Below are positions 1 through 9,193 of a stretch of DNA of 64,000 nucleotides, piece by piece. The position numbers and the translations under genes were made by a program. This stretch comes from Paenibacillus radicis (ex Gao et al. 2016). GTDB lineage: Bacteria; Bacillota; Bacilli; Paenibacillales; Paenibacillaceae. The DNA lies in assembly GCF_014641555.1 (NCBI RefSeq), contig NZ_BMHY01000003.1:513367-577366 (forward strand), read 5' to 3'. How positions within the stretch are numbered: position 1 is the first letter of the stretch; each line of letters starts with the position of its first letter. Under the pieces are notes generated by a model. It had not been told where the DNA came from, searched no databases, and saw only the letters and a program-made list of their open reading frames with translations.

Positions 1-2
1 GC

Positions 3-851
3 CGCAGCTTCAAGCAGCATACGGGTGTATCTCCCCGGCTTTATGTACACATGCGCAAACAGCCGCCGCGAGTCGCTTCACTGCAGTTTTTAGGCGAGAT
101 GCTCGCACTCGGCATTAAGCCTGTAGGGGCGCCCAGCCAATTGCTCACCAGCCGCTATTATCAAACGCATATTGAGGGAATCGAGATTGTCGGCAGTACC
201 GTGGTCACCCCGCATCTGGAGAAGCTGAACGAGCTGAAGCCCGATGTCATCGTAACCTTCGACGGCTATCATTACTCCGAATATTCCAAAATCGCGCCTA
301 CGCTGGATGTATCTTGGTCACTCCCGTTCTTTGAGCGCTTTCGTTATATTGCACAGTGGATTGGCCGTTCCGATGAAGCCGAGCAATGGATGGACCGCTA
401 CCGCATCATCACGGAACAATCCAGAGATCTTCTGACTCATTCCGGTCATGAGAAGGAAACGGTATCCTTCTTCTGGCTGCGCGGACTCCCTGAACAGATT
501 GAAGTCTATTACGACGTCGGTGTCCTGTACCGGGACTTGGCTTGCCAGGCGCCGCCCGCCATCGCCGCTGCTCAAGCCCGTGAGGGTCATCCGTTCAAAG
601 AACGCATCCATGCATCCGAACTTCCCTTGTACGCTGGCGATCACATGTTTGTCGTCGTGTCGCCCGATCCGGAATCGGAAGCCAAATTTCGAGAGCTCCA
701 GAATACCCCAATGTGGCAGGAGCTTCCCGCCATCCAGAACAAAACCTGCTACAGGCTGACTGAGGATTGGCTGCGAGAAGATCCCGTCTCGATGATGGGA
801 CAGTTGGTTGATGCTGCAAACACGATTCGCAGATCCGCATATTCGCTTTAA
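3..851 (+). CDS. AraC-type regulator fused to a siderophore-binding-like domain (5' truncated)
   Basis: The frame is open from the window edge. The first codons read as the end of an AraC helix-turn-helix (FKQHTGVSPRLYVH, before the first internal Met at 51). The remaining ~265 residues resemble a periplasmic ferric-siderophore binding domain (ELKPDVIVTFDGYHYSEYSKIAPTLDVS region). Such fusions, for example B. subtilis Btr, sense a ferri-siderophore in the cytosol and activate uptake genes. There is no signal peptide, which fits a cytosolic sensor. The N-terminal part lies outside the window. The FhuF-like reductase gene converges on it, which supports an iron role. Sure of the family, not of the ligand. 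Confidence 0.8.
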   Translation, partial: RSFKQHTGVSPRLYVHMRKQPPRVASLQFLGEMLALGIKPVGAPSQLLTSRYYQTHIEGIEIVGSTVVTPHLEKLNELKPDVIVTFDGYHYSEYSKIAPTLDVSWSLPFFERFRYIAQWIGRSDEAEQWMDRYRIITEQSRDLLTHSGHEKETVSFFWLRGLPEQIEVYYDVGVLYRDLACQAPPAIAAAQAREGHPFKERIHASELPLYAGDHMFVVVSPDPESEAKFRELQNTPMWQELPAIQNKTCYRLTEDWLREDPVSMMGQLVDAANTIRRSAYSL

Positions 852-863
852 AGGAGAGCAAAA

Positions 864-898
864 AAAGAGGTATCCCGATCCATCGGAGATACCTCTTT
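864..898. terminator. Bidirectional rho-independent terminator
   Basis: AAAGAGGTATC pairs with GATACCTCTTT around a short loop, with A-rich and T-rich flanks. It lies between the convergent AraC-like and FhuF-like genes and can serve both. Confidence 0.85.
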
Positions 899-921
899 CC
901 TTTTCAACGCCTGCCTATTGG

Positions 922-1731
922 CTAAGCCCCAGCGCCCGCGCGTTCCAGCATGGCACATGCCCGCTCCTCTCTTTCCGCAGCCGTCATGCGAGGACAGGTA
1001 TAGCATTTGACGCCATTCTCCCGCCGGTCGTACATACAGCAAGAAGATTGAATCTGCCATTTCTCATCCGCATTCAACGGATTCTCGATATACCGGGGCT
1101 GATGCACGAACGGATTGCGCCTGCGCTTGAACCATTCCGGCCCTATCTGTTCGGCCAACGTACGGCTGTCTTCTTCGAACTTGCGGAGCACGTCTGCCCG
1201 CGGTTCATGTTCGCTCAGGAAGTCTTTCAACAGCGTGAGTTGACCGCCAAACTGCTGCCAGATCGCCTCTGCCTTCAAGCCTGCTCCAGCAGCTATCGCT
1301 TCGACCGAAGGCGTAATAAATTGTGCAAAGAAGGATTGCCAATGTGCAATCCAGAACGCTTGACGCTCAGCCGGTGATGATGGAATCGGAACCGAGCGCA
1401 GCTCCATAATTTTATAACCAAGATGCGTATGGTCGTCGTGCATTTCGATCTGATAAATGAGATTGTCCGGCGACAAATCGATCAGCCGGTCATATTGAGC
1501 AGCAAACAGCAGTTGAATTAAACTAAGCTTGCATAGCGAGCTGCCAATGAAAGAACCAGGAAGCGCATTCGATATCGCTTGAACCGTTTGACCGCTGGTC
1601 TGCAGTGCTGTATTCAAGTCATCCGGATTGATAAAGCGAGTCACCGGAAGCTCGTAGATAGGATGGTCTGCACCTTCCGGAGAGATATGATAATACATTT
1701 TGACGACTGTGAAATCGAATTGCGTGTCCAC
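922..1731 (-). CDS. FhuF-like ferric-siderophore reductase, [2Fe-2S] protein
   Basis: A 269-residue protein whose C-terminus carries CC-x10-C-x2-C (SSCCMYDRRENGVKCYTCP), the cysteine arrangement that holds the [2Fe-2S] cluster in FhuF. FhuF-type proteins reduce siderophore-bound Fe(III) in the cytosol to release iron. The start is GTG at 1731, preceded by GGGGGAG at about 5 nt. It converges on the siderophore-sensing regulator. The N-terminal half matches the family only loosely. Confidence 0.78.
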   Translation of the reverse strand: MDTQFDFTVVKMYYHISPEGADHPIYELPVTRFINPDDLNTALQTSGQTVQAISNALPGSFIGSSLCKLSLIQLLFAAQYDRLIDLSPDNLIYQIEMHDDHTHLGYKIMELRSVPIPSSPAERQAFWIAHWQSFFAQFITPSVEAIAAGAGLKAEAIWQQFGGQLTLLKDFLSEHEPRADVLRKFEEDSRTLAEQIGPEWFKRRRNPFVHQPRYIENPLNADEKWQIQSSCCMYDRRENGVKCYTCPRMTAAEREERACAMLERAGAGA

Positions 1732-1828
1732 TTGCGCTCCCCCGTCCTATTGCCGTTTCTGTTAAATCCTACGGATCTGCTTTTCCTGAGGGGCATTCGG
1801 CTTGCTTCTTGCTTTGCTTCTGCCCATG

Positions 1829-3370
1829 CTATTGACGCACAGGCAGCCCGAGAATGACCCGAGTTCCCTTGCCCAGCTCACTTTCAAACTTCAAGAAGCC
1901 TTTGTGATGTTCCATAATATTGAGGCACATCATGAGACCAAGCCCCGTTCCTTTTTCTTTGGTGGAATAGAACGGCTCTGTAAGCTTGGCAAGCTGGGCG
2001 GGCGTCATTCCCTCTCCCTGATCAATCACTTCTACCTGTATGCCGTCTTCATTGGGCTGAACAGCCCGGACCGTAATTTGTCCGCCTTGATCCATCGCTT
2101 CAATCGCATTTTTCACCACATTAATAAACACCTGCTTGATCTGATTGTCATCGCATTCAATAACCGGGTTGTCAATAAATTCTGTCACGATCTCGATGCT
2201 CTTCATCACGGCCTGCGTTTGCAGCAAGGCGATAGCATATTCAATAATGGCGCTGACTTCGGTTTTGATGACACGATCATTATGAGGCTTGGCCACACCG
2301 AGCATTTCATTTAGAATGAGCTCAATCCGATTAAATTCATCATTCATTATTTCAAAATAATGCTTGCTCTCGATGTTCGCCTTCAGCTCAATCAGCTTGG
2401 TGAATCCTTTGAGCGACGTGAGCGGATTGCGAATCTCATGGGCAACGCCGGCAGCCAATTGACCAATCATCGACAAAGCTTCCGAACGGTTCAAAGAGGA
2501 TTGCGCCGATCTTAGCTGACTGATATCTTTTATTACGACGCCGTAAGTCGTTATTGTCTTGGTTAGAGGTGTTATGGATACCAGCATAGGCAGCTTTCTG
2601 CCTTCCTTGGTGACCCCTTCTACTTCGAAATTGCGAATCACACTGTCCCTCATAAACTGCTCCGTCAGCTTTATTTTCATTTCCTCGGAGACGATGGGGA
2701 TATTGTAATAAGATATATTCTGCAGTTCCTTAAAGCTGTAACCAAAAATCGTCTCGACGGATTTATTCATTTTGATCAAAGATCCGCTTTCATCAAAAAA
2801 CGCAATGCCATCCGAGTTGTTCTGAATGAAAATGTCCAGCTCTTCCTGATTGGCGATAAGCCGCTCCTGATCCTGCTTCTGCGCCGTGCGGTCGGCTACG
2901 ACAATAATCCAGCTGTCAATCTGATTACGATCGTTGTAAAAAGGGGTGACAGACAGCATGATATTCAGCTGTACACCCGATTTCGTCGCGCGGACACACT
3001 CAATGGACGACAGCGATTCGCCGCGCATAACCATTTCATGCAAGGTCACCAGCTGCCGCAGTTCTTCCTCTGGAAGGAACGCGCAATTGAAGGCCGACTT
3101 TCCCTCAACCTCCTGCTTGCTGTACCCCAACATCTTTACAAATGCCGGGTTCACGCGTGTAATGACACCTGAGATGTCCAGCACCAGGATCGCGTCAAAA
3201 TTGTTATCGATAAAAGAATGCAATCTCCGTCGCGCGGATCGCGCGGATCGAAACAAGAAATACATAACCGTCAAACAGGCAAGAAGTCCCGACGCATACA
3301 TCCAAAACAAGTTAAGATCCCACCCCGTCTTTAGGATATAACTCCCTTTAACCGGCCAGCAGTAATACAT
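1829..3370 (-). CDS. PAS-domain sensor histidine kinase
   Basis: A short N-terminal membrane segment (FWMYASGLLACLTVMYFLF) is followed by two or three PAS domains (FDAILVLDISGVITRVNPAF; SDGIAFFDESGSLIKMNKSV), a HisKA H-box (GVAHEIRNPLTSLKGF) and a HATPase with G1/G2 boxes (DQGEGMTP; GTGLGLMM). The layout resembles the KinA/KinE sporulation kinases, with no partner regulator beside it, as usual for phosphorelay kinases. The start is unsure: TTG at 3382 and ATG at 3370 have no ribosome site, while TTG at 3310 follows GGGGTGG at good distance. Confidence 0.85.
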   Translation of the reverse strand: MYYCWPVKGSYILKTGWDLNLFWMYASGLLACLTVMYFLFRSARSARRRLHSFIDNNFDAILVLDISGVITRVNPAFVKMLGYSKQEVEGKSAFNCAFLPEEELRQLVTLHEMVMRGESLSSIECVRATKSGVQLNIMLSVTPFYNDRNQIDSWIIVVADRTAQKQDQERLIANQEELDIFIQNNSDGIAFFDESGSLIKMNKSVETIFGYSFKELQNISYYNIPIVSEEMKIKLTEQFMRDSVIRNFEVEGVTKEGRKLPMLVSITPLTKTITTYGVVIKDISQLRSAQSSLNRSEALSMIGQLAAGVAHEIRNPLTSLKGFTKLIELKANIESKHYFEIMNDEFNRIELILNEMLGVAKPHNDRVIKTEVSAIIEYAIALLQTQAVMKSIEIVTEFIDNPVIECDDNQIKQVFINVVKNAIEAMDQGGQITVRAVQPNEDGIQVEVIDQGEGMTPAQLAKLTEPFYSTKEKGTGLGLMMCLNIMEHHKGFLKFESELGKGTRVILGLPVRQ

Positions 3371-3473
3371 AGTGTATGTCAATTTCTACATATTCCGTTC
3401 GATTCCTTCTGCCTCTCGTCTTTTGCACTATATTTAATGGGTATGAGCAATTTTTAATGCCAATTTGAGAAAA

Positions 3474-3503
3474 AACCGCATGGAGATTACTCTCGATGCG
3501 GTT
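3474..3503 (-). terminator. Rho-independent terminator of the DNA-alkylation repair gene
   Basis: AACCGCAT / ATGCGGTT stem with an inner GAGA/TCTC pair, followed on the minus strand by TTTTTT. It sits 10 nt past the stop codon at 3514. Confidence 0.85.
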
Positions 3504-3513
3504 AATTGCTGGC

Positions 3514-4638
3514 CTATTCGCCCGGGGTCTGTTCCCCCTCCAACAAGCGTATTTCCGTATGCGCCGTTTCTCGTCCGTTGACCAGAAGCGTAATGCGATG
3601 CAACCCGGGATAATGACGTCTCGTCGTCAGATCCGCCCATTTATGCGTCCGTTCGCCCGTAAGCCGGGAGCCTCCTGGCACCGTTTTATCCGACCATAGA
3701 AATAGCTTCCGCGACGTCTTGCCCTTTGATTTCACGAAGTCGATGCCGTATTCGATGCGAATACGGACCGGATCACCGTCGCGGATCTGAAGCACATAAG
3801 CCAGTTCATTGCTTTCGCCAATGCGAATCTCTTCCCGATCGGTGAAAATAGTTGCTTGTACGGTAAGCGATGATTCCTCCGAAGACTCTGAGTACCCAAA
3901 CAACGCCAGTGCTTCAGGGATAGCCTTCCGGACCAGCGTCCGGCAGCCGTGGCGAATAATCCAATCCGTATGGGGATCATGGCCTTGCCAGCGGCGGGCA
4001 GTCTCAAGTACGAGTCCAGGGTGGTCCTTGGCAATATCATTCAAATTATTCGCTACGCTTTTCCTTACATAAAGCGACGGATCGGCCTTCAAGGTCTCCA
4101 AGATCGGCAGGATCGGTGACGGATCCTGCTTGAAGAGCGGGAGTGCCTGTCCCCATGGCAAGCGGGGACGGCAGCCTTCGCTTGCCAGACGCCTGACATG
4201 CTCGTTGGGATGCTCCGACCAGATTGCCATCTGCTGCATTCCTTTCTCCGGATTGTGAATGAGGAACCACCTAATGGCAAATTCAGCGGAAGAGCTTTGC
4301 GTGAATTTTTCCAAAGCATTCATGGATAGCTCCCAATGCTCGTCCGCTCCACCGTAAACCTCTACAAAATCAGGGAAAAACAAGTATGGAAAACCGGTAC
4401 ATGTACCGTATAACTTCAATAATACCTGCAGCGCATCCTCATACCGTTCTGGCAAGTAACGCCCCAGTATAGTAGAAATCCGCCGCGTCCTTCCTTTCAA
4501 CTCAAGGCCATCCCAGCTCTCATCCATTACTTCGGTGACAAAGCCGGTCGCATCGAATGAAGGGTGTACATGTTTAACCTTATTTCCAAAGCCTTCTAGA
4601 AAGGCCTGATTATAAATGTCCTTTAAGGGTTCCGCCAT
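3514..4638 (-). CDS. DNA alkylation repair (HEAT-repeat) protein
   Basis: A 374-residue protein of the COG4335/AlkD-like type. The opening MAEPLKDIYNQAFLEGF, the N-terminal helical region and HEAT-like repeats (PNEHVRRLASEG..RPRLPWG; DPSLYVRKSVANNLNDIAKDHP; IIRHGCRTLVRKAIPEALALFGY) match this group. AlkD-type enzymes are glycosylases that scan DNA with HEAT repeats and remove cationic alkylated bases. A C-terminal beta-rich extension of about 120 residues is typical of this longer subgroup, and its role is unknown. It is transcribed alone, between its own terminator and that of the GH43 gene. Confidence 0.8.
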   Translation of the reverse strand: MAEPLKDIYNQAFLEGFGNKVKHVHPSFDATGFVTEVMDESWDGLELKGRTRRISTILGRYLPERYEDALQVLLKLYGTCTGFPYLFFPDFVEVYGGADEHWELSMNALEKFTQSSSAEFAIRWFLIHNPEKGMQQMAIWSEHPNEHVRRLASEGCRPRLPWGQALPLFKQDPSPILPILETLKADPSLYVRKSVANNLNDIAKDHPGLVLETARRWQGHDPHTDWIIRHGCRTLVRKAIPEALALFGYSESSEESSLTVQATIFTDREEIRIGESNELAYVLQIRDGDPVRIRIEYGIDFVKSKGKTSRKLFLWSDKTVPGGSRLTGERTHKWADLTTRRHYPGLHRITLLVNGRETAHTEIRLLEGEQTPGE

Positions 4639-4687
4639 TGTGAATCTCCTCTTTCCGCTAGACTCTTCTATAAGCTAAGTATACAAC

Positions 4688-4716
4688 AAACCCCGGCCTT
4701 CTTGCGGCCGGGGTTT
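4688..4716 (-). terminator. Rho-independent terminator of the GH43 gene
   Basis: AAACCCCGGCC pairs with GGCCGGGGTTT around TTCTTGC, followed by a T-rich minus-strand tail. It lies 22 nt past the GH43 stop. Confidence 0.8.
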
Positions 4717-4737
4717 CGTCATTTCTTGCTTTTGCTT

Positions 4738-6021
4738 CTAGTCTTCGAAAGAGCTCACAGCGATGCTGGCGATGCGCAGCTCACCATTGCCGCCGGCAAG
4801 CTTAACGCTATTGATGGCACCTGCTTTGAAAGGAACCGTAATGTTGGTAATTCCCGTGTAATCGGACAGACTTCCAGTTGACAACGCGTTCAGCAAGGAG
4901 AAGTCCTCGCCATTAACCGTCAGATTGAGCTTAGCCAGACGCTCTGCCGTTGCATAGCGAATTTCGATTGAGGTTCTTCCGCCGCCCAAGCCGTCCAATT
5001 GATCAAATTGGCAGTACGCGCCTTCTCCGTCCAAAGACCCGATTACGACATTGCCTTGATCGTCAGGCTGAAGAGCTGCCCCTCCGCCCACGGCGGCTTG
5101 TTTGGCCTCATAAACGATCCGGTTCGGATTAGCTGCAGGACTTGGTCCAACCGGCTTAATTCCGCCTTCTTTCGTTTGCACGACAGTCTGGATTGTACCG
5201 TCTTCATTGAAATGCAAATAGTCGATGCAGACACTTCTTAGATTGCCTTGATTGGAGATCTCCTGGTTATGATAGAACAAATACCATTGCCCCTTAAATT
5301 CCGCAACAGAGCCATGGGAAGTCGAACAGCCGGTTGGCTCCAGGAACACGCCTTTATACGTCCAAGGACCAAGCGGGTTGTCACTGATCGCGTAACGCAT
5401 CTGGTTTAGACCGTCCAGATTATCCGAATACGTCAGATAATAAATGCCGTTTCTTTTGAATACCCAAGTCGCTTCGTGAAAATCCTCCAGGCCTTCCATT
5501 TCGATGGCTTCGTTCTTCATCGACATCATATCGTCGTTCAGCTCGCCGCCCGCGCATTTGCTGCCGCCGCCATAATACATATAGGCACGGTTGTCATCGT
5601 CAACGAAGACGCAAGGATCAATCATCGCAAAGCCGCCAAGCCCTGTAATATAGCCTTGATCGGTAAATTCGCTCGCTGGCTTTTTGCTTGTCGCAACGCC
5701 AATCTTCCAAGTATCATTCCAGGCGGTACCGCTTGGATGCGGGTAGTAGAAATAATACGTGCCGTTCCGGTAGGCAGCGTCCGGCGCCCACATGAAGCCG
5801 CCCTCCGGCCGGCCCCAAGATACGTCGTCAGAACGCAAAATTTCACCTTCGTCTACCCAGTTGACCATATCTTCGGAAGAGAACACATGATAGCGATCCA
5901 TCAAGTCGCAGCCTCTGGCCGGGTCCATATCGTGAGAGGCATATATGTACACCTTTCCATCCTCCCATACGTGGGCGGACGGGTCAGCTGTAAAAATCGA
6001 AGTAATAATCGGGTTTTTCAT
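4738..6021 (-). CDS. Glycoside hydrolase family 43 enzyme with a CBM6-like domain
   Basis: A five-bladed GH43 propeller occupies roughly residues 1-300: the early Asp in FTADPSAHVWEDGKVYIYAS, the Asp in FAMIDPCVFVDDDNRAYMYYGG and the Glu in GSVAEFKGQWYLFYH fit the catalytic trio. A C-terminal beta-sandwich of about 125 residues (EGAYCQFDQLDGLGGGRTSIE) resembles a CBM6 xylan/arabinan-binding module. There is no signal peptide, so it probably acts on imported oligosaccharides as an arabinofuranosidase or xylosidase. The start is ATG at 6021 after GGAGGT; the TTG 18 nt upstream lies on that ribosome site. Confidence 0.85.
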   Translation of the reverse strand: MKNPIITSIFTADPSAHVWEDGKVYIYASHDMDPARGCDLMDRYHVFSSEDMVNWVDEGEILRSDDVSWGRPEGGFMWAPDAAYRNGTYYFYYPHPSGTAWNDTWKIGVATSKKPASEFTDQGYITGLGGFAMIDPCVFVDDDNRAYMYYGGGSKCAGGELNDDMMSMKNEAIEMEGLEDFHEATWVFKRNGIYYLTYSDNLDGLNQMRYAISDNPLGPWTYKGVFLEPTGCSTSHGSVAEFKGQWYLFYHNQEISNQGNLRSVCIDYLHFNEDGTIQTVVQTKEGGIKPVGPSPAANPNRIVYEAKQAAVGGGAALQPDDQGNVVIGSLDGEGAYCQFDQLDGLGGGRTSIEIRYATAERLAKLNLTVNGEDFSLLNALSTGSLSDYTGITNITVPFKAGAINSVKLAGGNGELRIASIAVSSFED

Positions 6022-6106
6022 ATCGTTATAAACCTCCAATAACCTGCATTCCGGACGGATGCGTCCGGTCGTTTTAGCATAACCGGATTTAGAAGCAATA
6101 ACTATG

Positions 6107-6143
6107 AGGCGATATTAACGTATACAGGCGATATTTATCGTAT
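6107..6143. promoter_or_regulatory. Tandem direct repeats upstream of the GH43 gene
   Basis: AGGCGATATT occurs at 6107-6116 and 6126-6135, each followed by AACGTAT or TATCGTAT. Direct repeats 19 bp apart are the kind of site AraC-type activators bind. No regulator is adjacent. Confidence 0.3.
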
Positions 6144-6164
6144 TTAAGCGGCAACCGGCAAAAA

Positions 6165-6184
6165 CCCGGCCTATTGGGGCCGGG
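6165..6184 (-). terminator. Terminator overlapping the serine hydrolase stop codon
   Basis: CCCGGCC / GGCCGGG hairpin followed by TTTTTGCC on the minus strand. The TAG stop at 6171-6173 lies within the hairpin. Confidence 0.75.
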
Positions 6185-7703
6185 CAGCTGATGATGCTGT
6201 ATTTCGCAACGAGCCGATCAGCAGGATTAGCCTGGATATACCAAAAGCTAGAAGCATAATGGATGCGATGAGAAGAAGGTGGCTGATGCCCGGAAGAAAA
6301 GCGAGCATGATTTCCCATGTCAGTTGAAGCAGTTGCGGCGCCACAAATAGCAGAAATAGCGGAAGTGCCAAATGCAGAAGACCAATCGAGAGCGAGTGTA
6401 AAATAATTGAGCGCCGCTCTGGCCGTGCATCTCTTTTCCAACGCACCGTTACATAAATGGAACGAAGAACAAACAAGACCACTAGCAATGACACGACGCG
6501 GATCAGCCAGTCAGTTCCGTTTTCGGAAGGAATGGCCGGCGGCTCTTCTCCGTTAAGAATACTGCGGATGCCCTCTGTGATGACACTCACCGATGAGCCG
6601 TTTTTATTGAGCAGCAATACGATACCGGTGTCACCGTCGATTAGCATATTGGAGCTGAAATTTTCCACGCCTCCATCATGTGTAATGGTATGGTCGACAG
6701 CAATCCAGCCCATTCCGTACTTGGCACCCTTCTCCATCGGTGCGCCGTCTTTCCCGTGCATGAGATGCGCGCTTGGCTCCGCTACGACACGCTTCTCGTT
6801 ATAAACACCGTTATTCATTTGCGCAATTAAATAATGAGCCATATCCTCTGCGCTCGACATGATGTAACCCGAAGGCACATCAACCGGACGCTCCGGCGGA
6901 TTGGCCGTCTTCACCCAGCCGAAAATCGACTGATGCCCTTGCGACAAGCCGTTTTGCTCAGCCTGTGCTCTCGAAGTAAAGCTATGATCCATACTTAACG
7001 GTGTGAATATATGCTTCTGTACATATTCACCATAAGATTGTCCGGATACGGCCTGAACGAGCGCCCCCAATACATTATAGTTCGCATTGGAATATTCGAA
7101 CTTGGCACCGGGAGCTCCTCTGAGCTTCATATCTTTCAATGTAGCCGGGTATTGTTTGATAGATAGGTCCGAGCCGTTCAGCTTTAGTCCAGCAATCGTC
7201 GGAAAGCCGCTCGTTTGGTTTAACAGCTGACGGACGGTAATAGCTGCTGCGCCTTGGGCATTAGCTGCCGTAAAATCGGGTAAATACGATTGAACTGGCG
7301 TATCCAAATCGATCTTTCCCTCATCAGCCAGCTGCATAACTGCCAGCGCCGTGAACGATTTGCTCGTCGAGCCGAGAATGAACGGTGTCTGTGGCGTTAC
7401 CGCCGTCCCGCTCGCATCGGCTTTCCCATAGCCTTTTGTGTAAATGTCCCCGTTCTTGCTGACGATTCCGACCGCCGCTCCCGGTATATCAAGCCTGTCA
7501 ATCGCCGTCTCCATAAAACGGTCGATTTCCTCGTAGTTTTCTTGCTTCATCAAGGTCGCAGTCGAATGATTAGAGCTCGATTGGGACGCCAACGCTAGTG
7601 CTGCACGCTCCGGTACGAGACCATAACTAACAAATCCTGCGGCTATTGTGCATAACAGCACCGACATGCAAAAGGCTTGCCTCGTTTTTGATCTTATCAT
7701 CAT
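6171..7703 (-). CDS. Beta-lactamase-family serine hydrolase with C-terminal membrane segments
   Basis: A signal/anchor helix (AFCMSVLLCTIAAGFVSYGL) precedes a class C beta-lactamase/DD-peptidase fold with STSK (SxxK nucleophile), YSNANYN (YxN) and HDGGVENF (HxG). About 120 residues with three or four membrane helices follow (LIRVVSLLVVLFVLRSIYV; LHLALPLFLLFVAPQLL; LLLIASIMLLAFGISRLILLI). The layout is common in Bacillales FmtA/PbpX-like extracellular proteins with poorly known substrates (D-Ala esters or peptides). The start is ATG at 7703 after AGGTGA; an upstream GTG lacks a ribosome site. Not expected to confer beta-lactam resistance by itself. Confidence 0.82.
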   Translation of the reverse strand: MMIRSKTRQAFCMSVLLCTIAAGFVSYGLVPERAALALASQSSSNHSTATLMKQENYEEIDRFMETAIDRLDIPGAAVGIVSKNGDIYTKGYGKADASGTAVTPQTPFILGSTSKSFTALAVMQLADEGKIDLDTPVQSYLPDFTAANAQGAAAITVRQLLNQTSGFPTIAGLKLNGSDLSIKQYPATLKDMKLRGAPGAKFEYSNANYNVLGALVQAVSGQSYGEYVQKHIFTPLSMDHSFTSRAQAEQNGLSQGHQSIFGWVKTANPPERPVDVPSGYIMSSAEDMAHYLIAQMNNGVYNEKRVVAEPSAHLMHGKDGAPMEKGAKYGMGWIAVDHTITHDGGVENFSSNMLIDGDTGIVLLLNKNGSSVSVITEGIRSILNGEEPPAIPSENGTDWLIRVVSLLVVLFVLRSIYVTVRWKRDARPERRSIILHSLSIGLLHLALPLFLLFVAPQLLQLTWEIMLAFLPGISHLLLIASIMLLAFGISRLILLIGSLRNTASSAARPQ

Positions 7704-7876
7704 TATGGATTCACCTATTTCCTTATCGTTCACCTGACTCTAATTATAAAGGCTATAGGCAGGACGAAAACGGCCGCGGGGTTGAGGGGGACACTAGACC
7801 TTGGTCGGGTGAAGTATGACCATTATGGTTTAGAGCGGTCTCCTTTTACCCATGCTGGCTAATGAGGTGAAAGAGA

Positions 7877-8173
7877 ATGACGATAATCATCGGTATCCTA
7901 TTGGCGGTGGCGTCCTTTGCAGCAGGCTGGATCGGATACCGCAGCGCAATTGCCCGTATGGTGCTTGGCGTACTAGCGTCCATTGCCCTATTTCTGGCTT
8001 CGACGGTGATCGGATCGGCGGCGACCCGCACGATCATGGACGATACGATCTTCATGACGGAAATCCACTCCGTGCTGCAATCCGCCACTTTTTTGACAAG
8101 CGTTGCTTATTTAATGGTGTATGGGCTGTCGAGAATCGCCCTTCAGGCCGTTCAGCCAAACTCCAAACGCTAG
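7877..8173 (+). CDS. Small membrane protein of unknown function
   Basis: 98 residues with three hydrophobic segments (IIIGILLAVASFAAGWIGYR; ARMVLGVLASIALFLASTVIG; SATFLTSVAYLMVYGL) and a short charged tail. GAGGTGAAAGAGA before the ATG gives a good ribosome site. I do not recognise the family. Confidence 0.65.
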   Translation: MTIIIGILLAVASFAAGWIGYRSAIARMVLGVLASIALFLASTVIGSAATRTIMDDTIFMTEIHSVLQSATFLTSVAYLMVYGLSRIALQAVQPNSKR

Positions 8174-8656
8174 CAGCATAGTTGAATAATTTGGGCTCTG
8201 GCTCCAAGCAGCTAATCTGGCGTCATGGCACCATTCGATGGTTCGCGCACGGTACCAGTCTGACTCGCTTAGAGGCTCCAGTTACAATAGAGAATCAAGC
8301 ATCAAAATGTAAAAATACAGTTTGTTGCCCTTGAATACAGCCCAAAACCACCATCAAAATGCAAATCTGCAGGTGAATTCGGCCAAATCAGCCTTTTCAG
8401 GTCATAACCAGCCAATCAAAATGCACTTTTGCATTTTGAGCCCTATATAGGGCGATTTCAACAAGATCAAAATGTACTTTTACATTTTGAATCCCAGGAA
8501 GCGGGGCGAGGCGGGAATTTTAGCGTATCCGATGGAGAGGTTCTCTCGTATACAGCGGTAAGGTCGACCACCAAAATGTGACTGAGATCCGCAATGCCGA
8601 AGACGACACCTGCGTACCTTTAGCGTTCCATGAATCCTCCCACTCCCTGCACTTCA
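8174..8656. other. Convergent intergenic region holding hairpin element 1
   Basis: Nearly 480 bp between the 3' ends of the small membrane protein and sigma factor genes. No ORF is credible here. The middle holds four-hairpin element 1. A fifth partial word (accaaaatgtgac, near 8570) follows but does not form a palindrome. No clear terminator was found for either flanking gene, so the hairpins may do that work. Confidence 0.6.
8303..8490. repeat. Four-hairpin intergenic element 1 (word CAAAATGyA)
   Basis: Four palindromes are centred at about 8313, 8365, 8427 and 8478 (spacings 52, 62, 51). Hairpins 1 and 2 are imperfect: CAAAATGTA-AAAA-TACAGTTTG and CAAAATGCA-AATC-TGCAGGTGA. Hairpins 3 and 4 are perfect with 10-bp arms: TCAAAATGCA-CTTT-TGCATTTTGA and TCAAAATGTA-CTTT-TACATTTTGA. 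The GC/GT variation inside the arms is compensated, so pairing is kept. The linker between hairpins 2 and 3 includes GGCCAAATCAGCCTTTTCAG. Confidence 0.85.
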
Positions 8657-9193
8657 TCAAGCGTAACGATCAACTGCGGTCATTCCCGGTCCCGCTTCGC
8701 CAACGATTAAGCGCAGCTTTTTCTTGGCGCGATGCAGCTTGGATTTAACGGCGCTAACTGTTGTGTTCTGATACGCCGCAAGCTGTTCGTAAGTAAAGCC
8801 TTGCTCGTAAACCAGGAGCAGCGATTGCCTGTACTGGGGCTCCAGCGTATAAAGGAGCTCATGCAGCGCATTTTTTTCAGCTAAACTATCCGTCGCATCT
8901 TCAACAGAGCCTATACTTTCGATCAGATCATCTAGTATTTCGTTTCGTACTGCCCTTCTCCGGTAGTAGTCAATCGCTTTGTTCTTTGATATGGTTTTGA
9001 TCCAGGCCGCTTTATTCTTTTGCTGTCGGATCGTATGAAGGTGGCTAAATACTTTGATGAACGTTTCCTGAACGACATCCTGAGCCATGTAGGAGTCATT
9101 GAGCACCTTGTAGGCCGTATAGTAGACGAGACTATAATATTGATGGTAGATACGATTAAACGCTTCTTCCTTGTCACGCTCCAGCACCATCAT
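8657..9193 (-). CDS. ECF-type RNA polymerase sigma factor
   Basis: 178 residues with sigma-70 region 2 (AFNRIYHQYYSLVYYTAYKV; AQDVVQETFIKVFSHL) and region 4 (LEPQYRQSLLLVYEQGFTYE; LAAYQNTTVSAVKSKLHRAK). Group 4 (ECF) factors direct RNA polymerase to stress or envelope promoters. The ATG overlaps the stop of the upstream amidase gene (ATGA), so translation is probably coupled. No anti-sigma gene follows. Confidence 0.9.
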   Translation of the reverse strand: MMVLERDKEEAFNRIYHQYYSLVYYTAYKVLNDSYMAQDVVQETFIKVFSHLHTIRQQKNKAAWIKTISKNKAIDYYRRRAVRNEILDDLIESIGSVEDATDSLAEKNALHELLYTLEPQYRQSLLLVYEQGFTYEQLAAYQNTTVSAVKSKLHRAKKKLRLIVGEAGPGMTAVDRYA

